DNA of 63,295 nucleotides. Source: Ilumatobacteraceae bacterium. GTDB lineage: Bacteria > Actinomycetota > Acidimicrobiia > Acidimicrobiales > Ilumatobacteraceae. The DNA is taken from contig JANYKU010000084.1 of NCBI GenBank assembly GCA_025358075.1, positions 1 to 63,295 of the forward strand. Direction: 5' to 3'. The position numbers and the translations under genes were made by a program. The notes under the pieces are model-generated. The model was given only the letters and a program-made list of their open reading frames with translations, had not been told where the DNA came from and ran no database searches. Position 1 is the first letter of the stretch. Every line of letters starts with the position of its first letter. Of this stretch, positions 34,257-42,441 are shown one piece after another.

Positions 34257-34952
34257 ATGACCGCCGATCTCGCCGAGCGGCTCGGCTTTCGATCGGTCCT
34301 GGCCGTCTGCGCCCATCCCGACGACGAGTCGTTCGGACTCGGTGCCGTCATCTCGACGTTCGGCGAACTCGGGATCGAGACCACGCTGCTCTGCTTCACA
34401 CGCGGCGAAGCATCCACGCTCGGCACGAAGACCGACGATCTCGCCGACCACCGGGCCAAGGAGCTCGAAGCAGCGGCCGCCGTTCTGGGCGTCCGATCGC
34501 TGCGCCTGCTCTCGTACCCAGATGGGCACCTCTCGGAGATCGACATCGAGGAGCTCTCCGCCGAGGTGGAACACGCTGCTGAAGCAGGTTCCGTCGACTG
34601 CGTGCTCGTGTTCGACGAGAGTGGCATCACCGGCCACCCCGATCACCAGAAAGCCACCGCAGCCGCGCGGGCGACCGCAGCCCGGCTCGATCTTCCTGTC
34701 CTCGCCTGGACCCTTCCCAGCACCGTCACCGATGCGCTGAACAGTGAGTTCGCGGCCGCCTTCGTCGGACGCGACCCGTCCGCTATCGACTTCACCATCC
34801 ACGTGGACCGCACGATGCAGCACGAAGCCATCGGGCGCCACGCCAGCCAATCCAACGACAACCCCGTGCTGCGCCGACGACTCGCCCTCCAGGGCTCGAG
34901 CGAGTCGCTGATCTGGCTCAGCGCGCCCCGGGTTTCAAGACGCGACTCGTAG
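34257..34952 (+). CDS. PIG-L family zinc deacetylase (mycothiol MshB/Mca-like)
   Basis: 231 residues. The zinc and catalytic motif AHPDDES sits at residues 19-25, with the second metal motif GITGHPDH further on. The family includes MshB (mycothiol synthesis) and Mca (mycothiol-conjugate amidase). As the last gene of the CstB-like/TauE operon, a role in low-molecular-weight thiol metabolism is plausible. It is shorter than MshB and Mca (about 290), so it is probably a separate branch. ATG follows the previous stop by 1 bp. Confidence 0.85.
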   Translation: MTADLAERLGFRSVLAVCAHPDDESFGLGAVISTFGELGIETTLLCFTRGEASTLGTKTDDLADHRAKELEAAAAVLGVRSLRLLSYPDGHLSEIDIEELSAEVEHAAEAGSVDCVLVFDESGITGHPDHQKATAAARATAARLDLPVLAWTLPSTVTDALNSEFAAAFVGRDPSAIDFTIHVDRTMQHEAIGRHASQSNDNPVLRRRLALQGSSESLIWLSAPRVSRRDS

Positions 34953-34956
34953 GCGA

Positions 34957-35325
34957 TCAGTAGTTGAAGATCAGCGCGCCGCCCTCGGTGAACTCCAGGA
35001 GTGACGGGGCGCCCTTGACCTCGGCGCCTTCGACCCATTCGGCATTCTCCAGGCCACGGCTCTTGACGCACACGGGGCACGCGTAGAAGCGTCCGCCTCG
35101 TTCGATGAACTCGGCATGCAGTGCGGCCACTGAAGGTGCTCCGGGAACCGAGATACCGTCGGCGTATCCCTTGGTGGCGACGTGAACGCCGTCTTTGGTC
35201 AGCCACATCAACGCCTGTTTGCCGGCGCGGAGTGATTCGACCCCGAGGAGGTAGCCGATGAGGACAGCCTCCGGATCGTTGGTTCCGTGGGTTTGACCAA
35301 TCACCACTTTGTCATCAGCTGCCAT
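34957..35325 (-). CDS. DsrE-family sulfur-transfer-like protein
   Basis: 122 residues of the DsrE/DsrF fold. VVIGQTHGTNDPEAVLIGYLL at the N-terminus and the cysteine motif FYACPVCVKSRGL (Cys82 and Cys85) are the sulfur-handling features. AAGGA lies 6 bp upstream of the ATG. It is on the same strand 63 bp downstream of the methyltransferase gene, completing an operon of ArsR-rhodanese, methyltransferase and DsrE. Confidence 0.85.
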   Translation of the reverse strand: MAADDKVVIGQTHGTNDPEAVLIGYLLGVESLRAGKQALMWLTKDGVHVATKGYADGISVPGAPSVAALHAEFIERGGRFYACPVCVKSRGLENAEWVEGAEVKGAPSLLEFTEGGALIFNY

Positions 35326-35388
35326 CTCGTTTCCTTTCGGGGTTGGGTTGTCTTCGGGGTGGGCTCACCGCCGTCTCGGGAGTGCCGC

Positions 35389-36168
35389 TCAAGTTCGACG
35401 TGCGAGAAAGGCATAGCCGTACACCTCGAACGAGCGGGCTTGGGCTTCGCCGGTCGCACCGCCAAAGGTGTCGACCGGGGGTCCGACGGTGACCTGTTCG
35501 AACCCGGAGTCTTCGAGCATCTGTTGCCAGCCCGCACGGGGCAGCCCTCCGGCGATTCAACCGGTCCACAAGTCGACGTCTCGCATCGCCTCGATGGGTA
35601 CGGGTCGGCCATTGGCGATGTCGGCGAACTGCAACACGCCGCCCGGGCGCAGCACCCGAAAGATCTCCGCGAACACGGCCTGTTTGTCGGCGCACAGGTT
35701 GATCACGCCGTTGGAGATGACGACGTCGGCCCATTCGTCCTCGACGGGTATCGCTTCGGCCAGACCCTCGCGGAACTCGACGTGGTCGAAGCCCAGCTGA
35801 TCGGCGGTAGACCGTGACTTGGCCAGCATCTCGGCGGTCATGTCGATCCCCACGACACGTCCGGTCGGACCGACTTGGCCGGCGGCGATGAACGAGTCGA
35901 ACCCTGCGCCTGAGCCGACATCGACAACGCGCTCACCCGGTTCGAGGCGTCGAGGCGAGAACGGGTTGCCGACACCGGCGAAGGATTCGACGGCTCGATC
36001 GATCATGCTGTCGACGACCGCCTGGTCGTAGCCCAGACGGGCGGCGAGGGGGCGACCGGTGTGGAAGTGGTGCGCCCCGTGCGGGTCGACTGCGACGTCG
36101 CGATACTTGTCGCGCACCTGTGTGCGCAACGTGTCGACATCGACAAGCAGTTGATTGGGCACGGTCAC
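35389..36168 (-). CDS. ArsM-like SAM methyltransferase, predicted selenoprotein (UGA codon 204)
   Basis: 259 residues if UGA at 35557-35559 is read as selenocysteine. The protein resembles arsenite-methyltransferase-like enzymes: HFHTGRPLAARLGYDQAVVD, SFAGVGNPF, SAM motif VVDVGSGAGFDSFIAA (81-96), VISNGVINLCADK (Cys159), RVLRPGGVLQFADI. The frame then reads DLWTG-UGA-IAGGLPRAGWQQMLEDSGF and continues in family-like sequence to RRT at 35389. Relatives have Cys at this position (DLWTGCIAG, from memory). A hairpin with loop CGUGC starts 14 nt after the UGA. The GTG start at 36168 overlaps the ArsR-rhodanese stop (GTGA). Termination at UGA would give a 203-residue protein lacking the conserved C-terminal domain. 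Confidence 0.8.
35530..35542 (-). promoter_or_regulatory. SECIS-like hairpin after UGA of the methyltransferase
   Basis: On the minus strand, GCCC and GGGC pair around loop CGUGC, a 4-bp stem. The loop begins 18 nt after the UGA and has G as its second base followed by U. Bacterial SECIS elements have an apical loop 16-37 nt downstream with a G in the first two positions. The fit is good though the stem is short. Confidence 0.55.
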
Positions 36169-36833
36169 CCTCCTGACCCGACCGCCACAGGCAGGCCGGC
36201 TCGTTTCCATTCTGGGAAGCCGTCTTCGAGACGGCGCGCGTTGAGACCGCGGCGACGGAGTTGGCGGACGGCGTCGTCCGCATACGCGCAGTAAGGGCCG
36301 CGGCAATAGGCGACGATCTCGATGTCCTTGGCCAGCGACCGTAGGCGACGCAACTCGCCGACGGGCACGGATCGGGCACCAGCAACGTGGCCTGCCTCGA
36401 ACTCGGCCGATGGACGAACATCGAGGACGACCACATCTCCGGCCTTCAGGCGGGCCTCGAGCTCGCGGCGTGTCACCGGTTCCAGCCGACTGCGATCACC
36501 GACATACGCCTCGACGAGTTCGGCAATGCCGGCAACGTGTGCCCCGGCGACATCACGCATCGCCGCCCAGACGTCGCCGACGCGGTCACTGGCGAGCATG
36601 TAGACGATGCGAACGCCTTCGCGGCGAGTGCTCAGCAGCCCGGCACGGGCCATGGCTCGCAGATGGTGCGAGGTGTTGGCGACGCTCTGGCCGATCTCGC
36701 CGGCGATCTGCTCGACCGAGCGCTCGCCCTGGGCGAGGATGTCGACGATCTCGGCTCGCCGACCACTGGCCAACGCCTTGGCCACTTCGGCGAAAGCGTC
36801 GAACAGTGCGTTCTTCGCTGCCCTGTCTCCCAC
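36165..36833 (-). CDS. ArsR-type HTH fused to rhodanese
   Basis: 222 residues: a winged-helix ArsR domain (about 5-95; RRAEIVDILAQGERSVEQIA, SVANTSHHLRAMARAGLLSTR), then a rhodanese domain (about 115-220; VLDVRPSAEFEAGHVAGARSV) with active-site loop AYCRGPYCAYADDAV, whose first Cys is the catalytic one. A sulfur-transfer-active regulator is implied: the rhodanese probably senses or uses persulfide. GTG start at 36833 is preferred because GGGGAGG lies 5 bp upstream. Two inverted repeats fill the divergent gap with the second CstB-like gene. Confidence 0.9.
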   Translation of the reverse strand: MGDRAAKNALFDAFAEVAKALASGRRAEIVDILAQGERSVEQIAGEIGQSVANTSHHLRAMARAGLLSTRREGVRIVYMLASDRVGDVWAAMRDVAGAHVAGIAELVEAYVGDRSRLEPVTRRELEARLKAGDVVVLDVRPSAEFEAGHVAGARSVPVGELRRLRSLAKDIEIVAYCRGPYCAYADDAVRQLRRRGLNARRLEDGFPEWKRAGLPVAVGSGG

Positions 36834-36853
36834 ACCGACCTCCCCATCAATCA

Positions 36854-36877
36854 ATATTCAAAGTACTACTTGAATAT
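36854..36877. promoter_or_regulatory. ATATTCAA-N8-TTGAATAT inverted repeat, ArsR-type operator
   Basis: Perfect 8-bp arms with 8-bp spacer, the classic form of ArsR/SmtB family operators. Sits between the divergent ArsR-rhodanese and second CstB-like genes. Confidence 0.75.
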
Positions 36878-36896
36878 CGACCTGACAAGAGCTATG

Positions 36897-36914
36897 TTCA
36901 AATGATTGTTTGAA
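36897..36914. promoter_or_regulatory. TTCAAA-TGATTG-TTTGAA inverted repeat, second ArsR-type operator
   Basis: Perfect 6-bp arms sharing the TTCAA/TTGAA core of the neighbouring site, 51 bp upstream of the start at 36965. The pair suggests bidirectional control. Confidence 0.7.
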
Positions 36915-36964
36915 TCATCAGAATACGAGGGGGAGGTCATGCACAAGTCAGCTCCTCGTGACGC

Positions 36965-38308
36965 ATGAAGATCTACGACTTCGTCGACGAGGGTCTCGGG
37001 CATTCGTCGTACGTGATCGATCTCGGTCACGGCGACGCCGCGATTGTCGATCCTCCTCGATTCCCTGTTGCCCAGGAGGCGCTCATCGAGAGGCTCGGGC
37101 TCCGGCTGGGGTGGACCTCGGACACGCATTCGCATGCCGACTATGTCACCGGCAGCCCGGCGCTGGCCGCCCGGTCCGGGGCGACGTTCATCGCGCCGCG
37201 TGCCTCGCGGCTCGAGTCGCCGCATCGGCCGGTGAGCGACGGCGCGCACGTCAGTCTGGCCGAGGATGTCGATCTGGTCGCGCTGGCGACACCGGGACAC
37301 ACCCCCGACCATCACGCGTACCTGCTGGTCGAGCGCGGCGTGCCGGTGGCGTTGTTCTCCGGCGGTTCATTGATGGTCGGCACGGTCGGACGGACTGACC
37401 TGTGCGGGCCCGACCTCGCCGTGCCGCTGGCCCACGAGATGTTCATCGCGTTGCGCCGATTCGATCAGCTGCCGGACGATCTCGCGGTGTACCCGACGCA
37501 CGGCGCCGGGTCGTTCTGCTCAGCGCCCGGTTCATCGCAGCGCACCTCGACCCTTGGGCACGAACGAGACACCAACCCTCTGTTTTCGATCACCGATGAA
37601 GACGTCTTCGTGCAACGGTTGGTCGCCGGGTTCGGCAGCTTCCCCTCCTATTTCGCCCGGCTACCGGAGCTGAACCGGCGCGGACCCGCCCGCTACGACT
37701 CGCTCCCGCGCCTCGCCGCCCTCCATCCCGACGACGTCGAGCGTCACCTCGCTGCCGGCGGCGTCGTCATCGACGCTCGATCGGTCGCTGCGTTCTCCGC
37801 TGGTCACGTGCCGGGATCGTTGTCGAACACGCTGCGACCGGTGTTCGCCAGTTGGCTCGGCTGGCTCGTCGAGTTGCAACGGCCAGTCGTGTTCGTTCTC
37901 GACCCAGACCAGGATCGCGATGATCTTGTTCGCCAGTGCCTCGATGTCGGCCACGAGCATCTCGGTGGTCAGCTCATCGGTGGCATCGACGCGTGGATGA
38001 GCTCGGGTCGGCCGGTCAGCACGATCCCACTCGTGGAACCTGCCGGGATGAGCGGTCAGGTGATCGATGTCCGCCAGGCCAACGAGTACGCGTCCGGTCA
38101 CGTCCCGGGCGCGATCAACATCGAGCTCGGCGCAGTCTCCGACGCTCGAACTGCGGCTGGGCCGGTGACCATGATGTGCGGTCACGGCGAACGGGCGATG
38201 ACCGGTGCCAGCATCCTCACCGCGCACGGACACGACAACGTCGTCGTCCTCCACGGCGGACCGGACACTTGGTCCGACGCGACGGGCATCCCGCTGGAAA
38301 CTCAATGA
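36965..38308 (+). CDS. Second CstB-like MBL-rhodanese-rhodanese protein
   Basis: 447 residues. N-terminal metallo-beta-lactamase fold with THSHADYVTG, PGHTPDHHA and YPTHGAGSFCS; a first rhodanese-like domain with no Cys in the active loop (VFVLDPDQDRDDL); a second rhodanese with MMCGHGERAMTGAS. Same layout as the gene at 30953, but only distantly similar and under ArsR-rhodanese rather than CstR control, as judged by the operators. The stop overlaps the MFS start (ATGA). An active persulfide dioxygenase and thiosulfate-forming enzyme is likely. Confidence 0.88.
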   Translation: MKIYDFVDEGLGHSSYVIDLGHGDAAIVDPPRFPVAQEALIERLGLRLGWTSDTHSHADYVTGSPALAARSGATFIAPRASRLESPHRPVSDGAHVSLAEDVDLVALATPGHTPDHHAYLLVERGVPVALFSGGSLMVGTVGRTDLCGPDLAVPLAHEMFIALRRFDQLPDDLAVYPTHGAGSFCSAPGSSQRTSTLGHERDTNPLFSITDEDVFVQRLVAGFGSFPSYFARLPELNRRGPARYDSLPRLAALHPDDVERHLAAGGVVIDARSVAAFSAGHVPGSLSNTLRPVFASWLGWLVELQRPVVFVLDPDQDRDDLVRQCLDVGHEHLGGQLIGGIDAWMSSGRPVSTIPLVEPAGMSGQVIDVRQANEYASGHVPGAINIELGAVSDARTAAGPVTMMCGHGERAMTGASILTAHGHDNVVVLHGGPDTWSDATGIPLETQ

Positions 38309-39558
38309 GCGCATCAGCCACCGAGGCACCGTTACGTCTCGGCCTCAAGGAGAACATCGCCCAGTTCTCCCTCCTCGTCGGTGTCAACGCGCTCGTCGGC
38401 GGCATGATCGGCCAAGAACGCACCGTCTTGCCCCTCCTCGCCAAGCAACAGTTCGGGCTCACCGCCTTCACGGCGACGCTCACGTTCATCGTCGCTTTCG
38501 GCGCGGTGAAAGCCGCCACGAACTTCTTCGCCGGCACGCTGTCGGACCGGTACGGCCGCAAACCAGTCCTCGTCGCCGGCTGGATCATCGGCTTGCCGAT
38601 CCCGCTGCTGCTGATCTGGGCACCGAGCTGGGGTTGGGTGGTGTTCGCCAACGTGCTCCTCGGCGTCAACCAGGGCCTCACGTGGTCGACCACGGTGATC
38701 ATGAAGATCGATCTCGTCGGCCCCGCCCGCCGCGGGTTCGCGATGGGGATGAACGAGGCGGCCGGCTACGGCGCCGTCGCGATCACTGCACTCGCCACCG
38801 GCTACATCGCCCAACACGCCGGCCTACGCCCAGAGCCGTTCTTCCTCGGCATCGCGTATGCCGGCCTCGGCCTCGGCCTGTCGGTGTTCTTCGTGCGCGA
38901 AACCCGCGAACACGCCCGGCACGAGGCAGCCAATCACGTCACGACCAACAACTCCCAGCACCACGGCTTGACGACCGCGGAGATCTTCCGCCTCACCTCG
39001 TTCAACGACAAGGCATTGTCGTCGTGCTCGCAGGCCGGGTTGGTCAACAACCTCAACGACGGGCTCGCGTGGGGTTTGTTCCCGCTCTTCTTCGCCAGTG
39101 CCGGGCTGTCGATCGGCCGTATCGGTGTGCTCGCCGCGCTCTATCCCGCTGTGTGGGGGCTCGGGCAGCTGTACACCGGTGGGCTATCGGACCGCATCGG
39201 TCGCAAACCGCTCATCGTCGGCGGGATGCTCACGCAATCCGTTGCCATCGCATGGATCGCGGCGACGGGCAGCTTCACGGCGTGGGCACTCGGTGCGATG
39301 GTGCTCGGGGCAGGCACGGCGATGGTCTACCCGACCCTGCTCGCTGCGATCGGCGACGTCGCCCATCCCACTTGGCGGGCCCGCTCGGTCGGTGTCTACC
39401 GGTTGTGGAGAGATAGCGGCTTCGCTATCGGTGCGCTTCTCGCCGGCATCCTTGCCGACCTGATCTCCATCCCCGCCGCGATCTATGCCGTCGCCGCCCT
39501 CACCGCCATCTCCGGCGTAGTCGTCGCCTTGCGCATGTACGAGACCCACCCACGATGA
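38305..39558 (+). CDS. MFS transporter, 12 TM
   Basis: 417 residues. Motif A repeats SDRYGRKPVLVAGW (first half) and SDRIGRKPLIVGGM (second half) show a 12-TM MFS carrier of the drug/sugar type. Coupled to the second CstB-like gene (ATGA), so the substrate may be a sulfur compound such as thiosulfate or sulfite, but nothing in the sequence names it. Confidence 0.85.
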   Translation: MSASATEAPLRLGLKENIAQFSLLVGVNALVGGMIGQERTVLPLLAKQQFGLTAFTATLTFIVAFGAVKAATNFFAGTLSDRYGRKPVLVAGWIIGLPIPLLLIWAPSWGWVVFANVLLGVNQGLTWSTTVIMKIDLVGPARRGFAMGMNEAAGYGAVAITALATGYIAQHAGLRPEPFFLGIAYAGLGLGLSVFFVRETREHARHEAANHVTTNNSQHHGLTTAEIFRLTSFNDKALSSCSQAGLVNNLNDGLAWGLFPLFFASAGLSIGRIGVLAALYPAVWGLGQLYTGGLSDRIGRKPLIVGGMLTQSVAIAWIAATGSFTAWALGAMVLGAGTAMVYPTLLAAIGDVAHPTWRARSVGVYRLWRDSGFAIGALLAGILADLISIPAAIYAVAALTAISGVVVALRMYETHPR

Positions 39559-39591
39559 CCGACTCGACCCGGCAGGCGAGCACAACCTCGC

Positions 39592-40200
39592 TCAGCAACA
39601 GTCGTCGCAGGCCTCGCCTCTCCAGGCCTCGCGGCCCTCGTTCGCTGCGAGGGCAGCGATCGCGAGCGCGGCAAGCGGATCGGCCCACCACCAGCCGACC
39701 GTCGCGTTGAGGATCAGACCGCCGAGCAGGATCGCCGACAGGTAAGCGCAGAGCCTCGTCTGGTTGCTGTCCGCGACCACGGTGGCACTCCCCATCGCGT
39801 TCCCGTTGCGCCGCTTCGCCTTGGCGAGAAGCGGCATGACGAGCAGCGACGCAATGGCCAGACCCATGCCCACCGCCGATGACTTCGGCTCAGATCGTTG
39901 GGCCAGATCGATGATCGCTCGCACGGCTACGTAGGCGGCGAGAGCGAAGAAGCCCACCGCGATCAACTTGAGCGCCCGCCGCTCGCGCTCTTCCGCGAGC
40001 CCGCGGAACTGCCACACGATCACGACCGCAGACATCACCTCGACCGTCGAGTCGAGACCGAACCCGACCAACGCGATCGAACCCGCCGCCGTGCCGGCGG
40101 CGATGGCGACGAACGCTTCGATGACGTTCCATGCGATCGTTGCCCACGCCAGACGGACAGCGCGCCGCTGAAGGCGGGATGGCACGACTGCGATCACCAT
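39592..40200 (-). CDS. CDF-like cation transporter, TM-domain only
   Basis: 202 residues, six predicted TM segments: WATIAWNVIEAFVAIAAGTA, GFGLDSTVEVMSAVVIVWQF (D-x-x-x-E/S metal face), and VADSNQTRLCAYLSAILLGG, NATVGWWWADPLAALAI. The usual cytosolic domain of CDF proteins is absent; instead the protein ends in GEACDDCC, a possible metal site. Overlaps by 7 bp with the full CDF transporter gene upstream. A broken near-copy lies at 61897-62505. Confidence 0.85.
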   Translation of the reverse strand: MVIAVVPSRLQRRAVRLAWATIAWNVIEAFVAIAAGTAAGSIALVGFGLDSTVEVMSAVVIVWQFRGLAEERERRALKLIAVGFFALAAYVAVRAIIDLAQRSEPKSSAVGMGLAIASLLVMPLLAKAKRRNGNAMGSATVVADSNQTRLCAYLSAILLGGLILNATVGWWWADPLAALAIAALAANEGREAWRGEACDDCC

Positions 40201-41111
40201 GACACGTCGTCACAGCCGCGGTGATCATCCGGTTCGACCTGCAACGTGGAGTGGGTGATCCCGTGCCGATCGGCCAGAAGCTCGCGAGCCTGATCGAGCA
40301 CCGCGTGGGAATCGGCTCCGTTGGCGACCATCAGATGCGCGGTGGCCACCTCCATGTCAGAGGTCAGCGTCCACACATGAAGGTCGTGAACATCGACGAC
40401 ACCGACGATCCCCGCCAGTTCGGTTTGCATCGCCGTCAGATCGACTCCTGCCGGAGCAGCCTGCACCAGCACCCGTAACGCTTCGCGGCCGAGCTTCCAC
40501 GCCCGGGGCAGGATGAACACGCCGATTGCGGCGCCGATCACCGGGTCGACCCACGACCAGCCGGTGATCCCCCACACGATCGCCGCCACGATCACGCCGA
40601 CCGAGCCAAGCATGTCGGACAGCACCTCGATGTAAGCGCCCTGCAAGTTCAAGCTCTCCTTCGCCCCGGCGCGCAACAACAAGAACGCCATCACGTTCAC
40701 CACCAAACCGAGCACGCCGACGATCAGCACGGGCGTGGACGCGACCACTTGGGCGTCGCGAAGGCGGCTGATCGCCTCGAACAACACGTACCCGGCCACG
40801 CCGAACAACAGCACCGCGTTGATGAGCGCAGCAAGGATCTCCAACCGGTACAGGCCGAACGTTCGCTGCGGATGGACTCGCGCCTTCGATGCTGCCTGGA
40901 TTGCGGCCAACGCCATCGCCAGACCCAATGCGTCGGTGGCCATGTGCCCGGCATCCGACAGCAGCGCCAACGAGCCCGTGACGATGCCGGTCACCACTTG
41001 CACCGCCAAGAACGAAACGATCAACCCGAACGAGATCAGCAACGGCCGGATGTGCCGGGCGCCCGATCGCATCGCCGCCGCACCATGATCGTGACCGTGC
41101 TCGGCGCTCAC
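40194..41111 (-). CDS. CDF zinc/cadmium/cobalt efflux protein (CzcD type)
   Basis: 305 residues. HGHDHG N-terminal metal tract, six TM segments with site-A motifs SLALLSDAGHMATDALG (HxxxD) and EVLSDMLGSVGVI, then a cytosolic ferredoxin-like domain with VHDLHVWTLTSDMEVATAHLMV. Predicted proton-driven exporter of Zn, Cd or Co ions. Overlaps the ArsR stop by 4 bp (ATGA) and is followed by the TM-only partner. A broken near-copy is found at 62499-63295. Confidence 0.93.
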   Translation of the reverse strand: MSAEHGHDHGAAAMRSGARHIRPLLISFGLIVSFLAVQVVTGIVTGSLALLSDAGHMATDALGLAMALAAIQAASKARVHPQRTFGLYRLEILAALINAVLLFGVAGYVLFEAISRLRDAQVVASTPVLIVGVLGLVVNVMAFLLLRAGAKESLNLQGAYIEVLSDMLGSVGVIVAAIVWGITGWSWVDPVIGAAIGVFILPRAWKLGREALRVLVQAAPAGVDLTAMQTELAGIVGVVDVHDLHVWTLTSDMEVATAHLMVANGADSHAVLDQARELLADRHGITHSTLQVEPDDHRGCDDVSW

Positions 41112-41440
41112 GATCGACCGTCCAGATCGGCATGGCCGGGCTCGACCACGAGATCGATCTCGGCCAGTAGCCGCAATGCCCGAGCGAGCTTTCGGTCGGC
41201 AAGGTCGTAGCGCATCTGGCGACCCTCACGGGTCGCCCGCACCAGCCCGCAGCCGCGCAAGCAGGCCAGGTGGTTGGAGACGTTCGCCCGACTCTCGCCC
41301 ATCTCCTCGGCGAGCTCAGCCGGATACGCCGGGCCGTCGAGCAGCCGGACCAGGATCCGGCGACGCACACCGTCAGCCATCGCGGTCCCGACACGGCCGA
41401 GCGTGTCGAGCCGGGCATCCGCACATACATCAGCAATCAC
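41108..41440 (-). CDS. CmtR-like ArsR metal-sensing repressor
   Basis: 110 residues starting at GTG 41440; an upstream ATG at 41500 would put the operator inside the coding region. HTH: RRRILVRLLDGPAYPAELAE and ANVSNHLACLRGCGLV. The CLRGCG pair corresponds to Cys57 and Cys61 of CmtR, a Cd/Pb sensor; an extra Cys (ADVCADARLD) lies near the N-terminus, and CmtR's C-terminal Cys102 has no clear match. Controls the downstream CDF pair through the 12-bp inverted repeat at 41449-41491. Confidence 0.85.
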   Translation of the reverse strand: MIADVCADARLDTLGRVGTAMADGVRRRILVRLLDGPAYPAELAEEMGESRANVSNHLACLRGCGLVRATREGRQMRYDLADRKLARALRLLAEIDLVVEPGHADLDGRS

Positions 41441-41448
41441 ACCGTCAG

Positions 41449-41491
41449 CATAGTTCAGCAAGAGATGTAGTACAGCACCTGCTGAACTATG
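41449..41491. promoter_or_regulatory. Inverted repeat CATAGTTCAGCA / TGCTGAACTATG
   Basis: Perfect 12-bp arms separated by 19 bp, directly upstream of the ArsR gene. Long arms suggest two half-sites for a metal-responsive ArsR repressor, here autoregulatory for the metal efflux operon. Confidence 0.75.
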
Positions 41492-41584
41492 CCGAGACAT
41501 GAATGATCATGACGGTGACTCACCATCGCGTCATGCGCTGGCGTGGATCAGCTGACGATGAGTGGGACGTACATTCCGGCAGCG

Positions 41585-42052
41585 TCAGTTCCGAAGAAGT
41601 CCGACTCCTGGTATGAAGCGCCCCGTGCGCTGTGCATATTCGCGATAGTTGGGTGTCGAGCGGATCAGCATGGATTCCTCCCACCGGGCCTTTGCCATCA
41701 GCAGCGCGAGCAGGCCGACCGCGGCGGCCAGAACCACCGGATGTCCAGTCACGAGCGCCGAGCCGGCTCCGTAGAGCAACAGTCCGGTGTAGATCGGGTG
41801 GCGGGTGTGTCGATAGATGCCATGGGCGACCACACCGGCACCAGGCTTTGGCACCGGCTGTGCGGTCAGCGCGCCGCCGAGGTGAACTGCGCCGACCGCA
41901 GCGAGAACGGCTCCGCCGGCGCGCAGCATCCAGCCAGCGACAACAATGGCACCGCGAAGGTGCCACCACGATGACCACGGCGCCGTCAGGGCCGCGAGAA
42001 GACTGAACTGCACGGCGACGAGCAGCCACCCGATGCGTCGGGGGCGATCCAT
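41585..42052 (-). CDS. Isoprenylcysteine carboxyl methyltransferase-family membrane protein
   Basis: 155 residues, four to five TM segments, with the signature GIYRHTRHPIYTGLLL near the C-terminal half and RWEESMLI. Bacterial members methylate unknown small substrates, often isoprenoid- or thiol-related. Third gene behind the thioredoxin and DUF302 genes, 6 bp after the latter, and therefore probably under the CstR-type box at 42843. Confidence 0.8.
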   Translation of the reverse strand: MDRPRRIGWLLVAVQFSLLAALTAPWSSWWHLRGAIVVAGWMLRAGGAVLAAVGAVHLGGALTAQPVPKPGAGVVAHGIYRHTRHPIYTGLLLYGAGSALVTGHPVVLAAAVGLLALLMAKARWEESMLIRSTPNYREYAQRTGRFIPGVGLLRN

Positions 42053-42058
42053 TCGGAT

Positions 42059-42439
42059 CTATGCCGTCGGTACCGCAGCAATCGCCGCGGCGAGGAGCTC
42101 TGCTGCCTCGTTCGCCAACTGCTGGAAGGCGTCGCCGGTCATCAATTCGCGCGGGTCGACGGCGCTGATTCTGGTGCCGTCGCCGGTCGCGGCGAGCACG
42201 ACGTTGCAGGGCAGCAGCAAGCTCACGAGCTCATCGAGGTCCAGGGCTCGGTGGGCGAAGGTCGGGTTACATGCGCCGAGGATCTTCAACGGCGAGCGTT
42301 CGACACCGAGCTTGGCCTTCAGAGTGGCGGCCACATCGATCTCTGTGAGAACACCGAAGCCTTGAGTGGCGAGGGCTTCACGAACGGCGGCTTCTGCCGC
42401 GGCCATGGAAAGCTTGGTAGTCGTCTCGATGGCATGCAT
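42059..42439 (-). CDS. DUF302 family protein
   Basis: 126 residues: ALATQGFGVLTEIDVAATLK, the LGVERSPLKILGACNPTFAH block, and LLLPCNVVLAATGDGT. All three blocks are typical DUF302 sequence, a family found widely beside sulfur and metal genes. Cys56 in GACNP and Cys80 in LPCNV may be redox-active. It starts 2 bp after the thioredoxin stop. Confidence 0.85.
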   Translation of the reverse strand: MHAIETTTKLSMAAAEAAVREALATQGFGVLTEIDVAATLKAKLGVERSPLKILGACNPTFAHRALDLDELVSLLLPCNVVLAATGDGTRISAVDPRELMTGDAFQQLANEAAELLAAAIAAVPTA

Positions 42440-42441
42440 GA

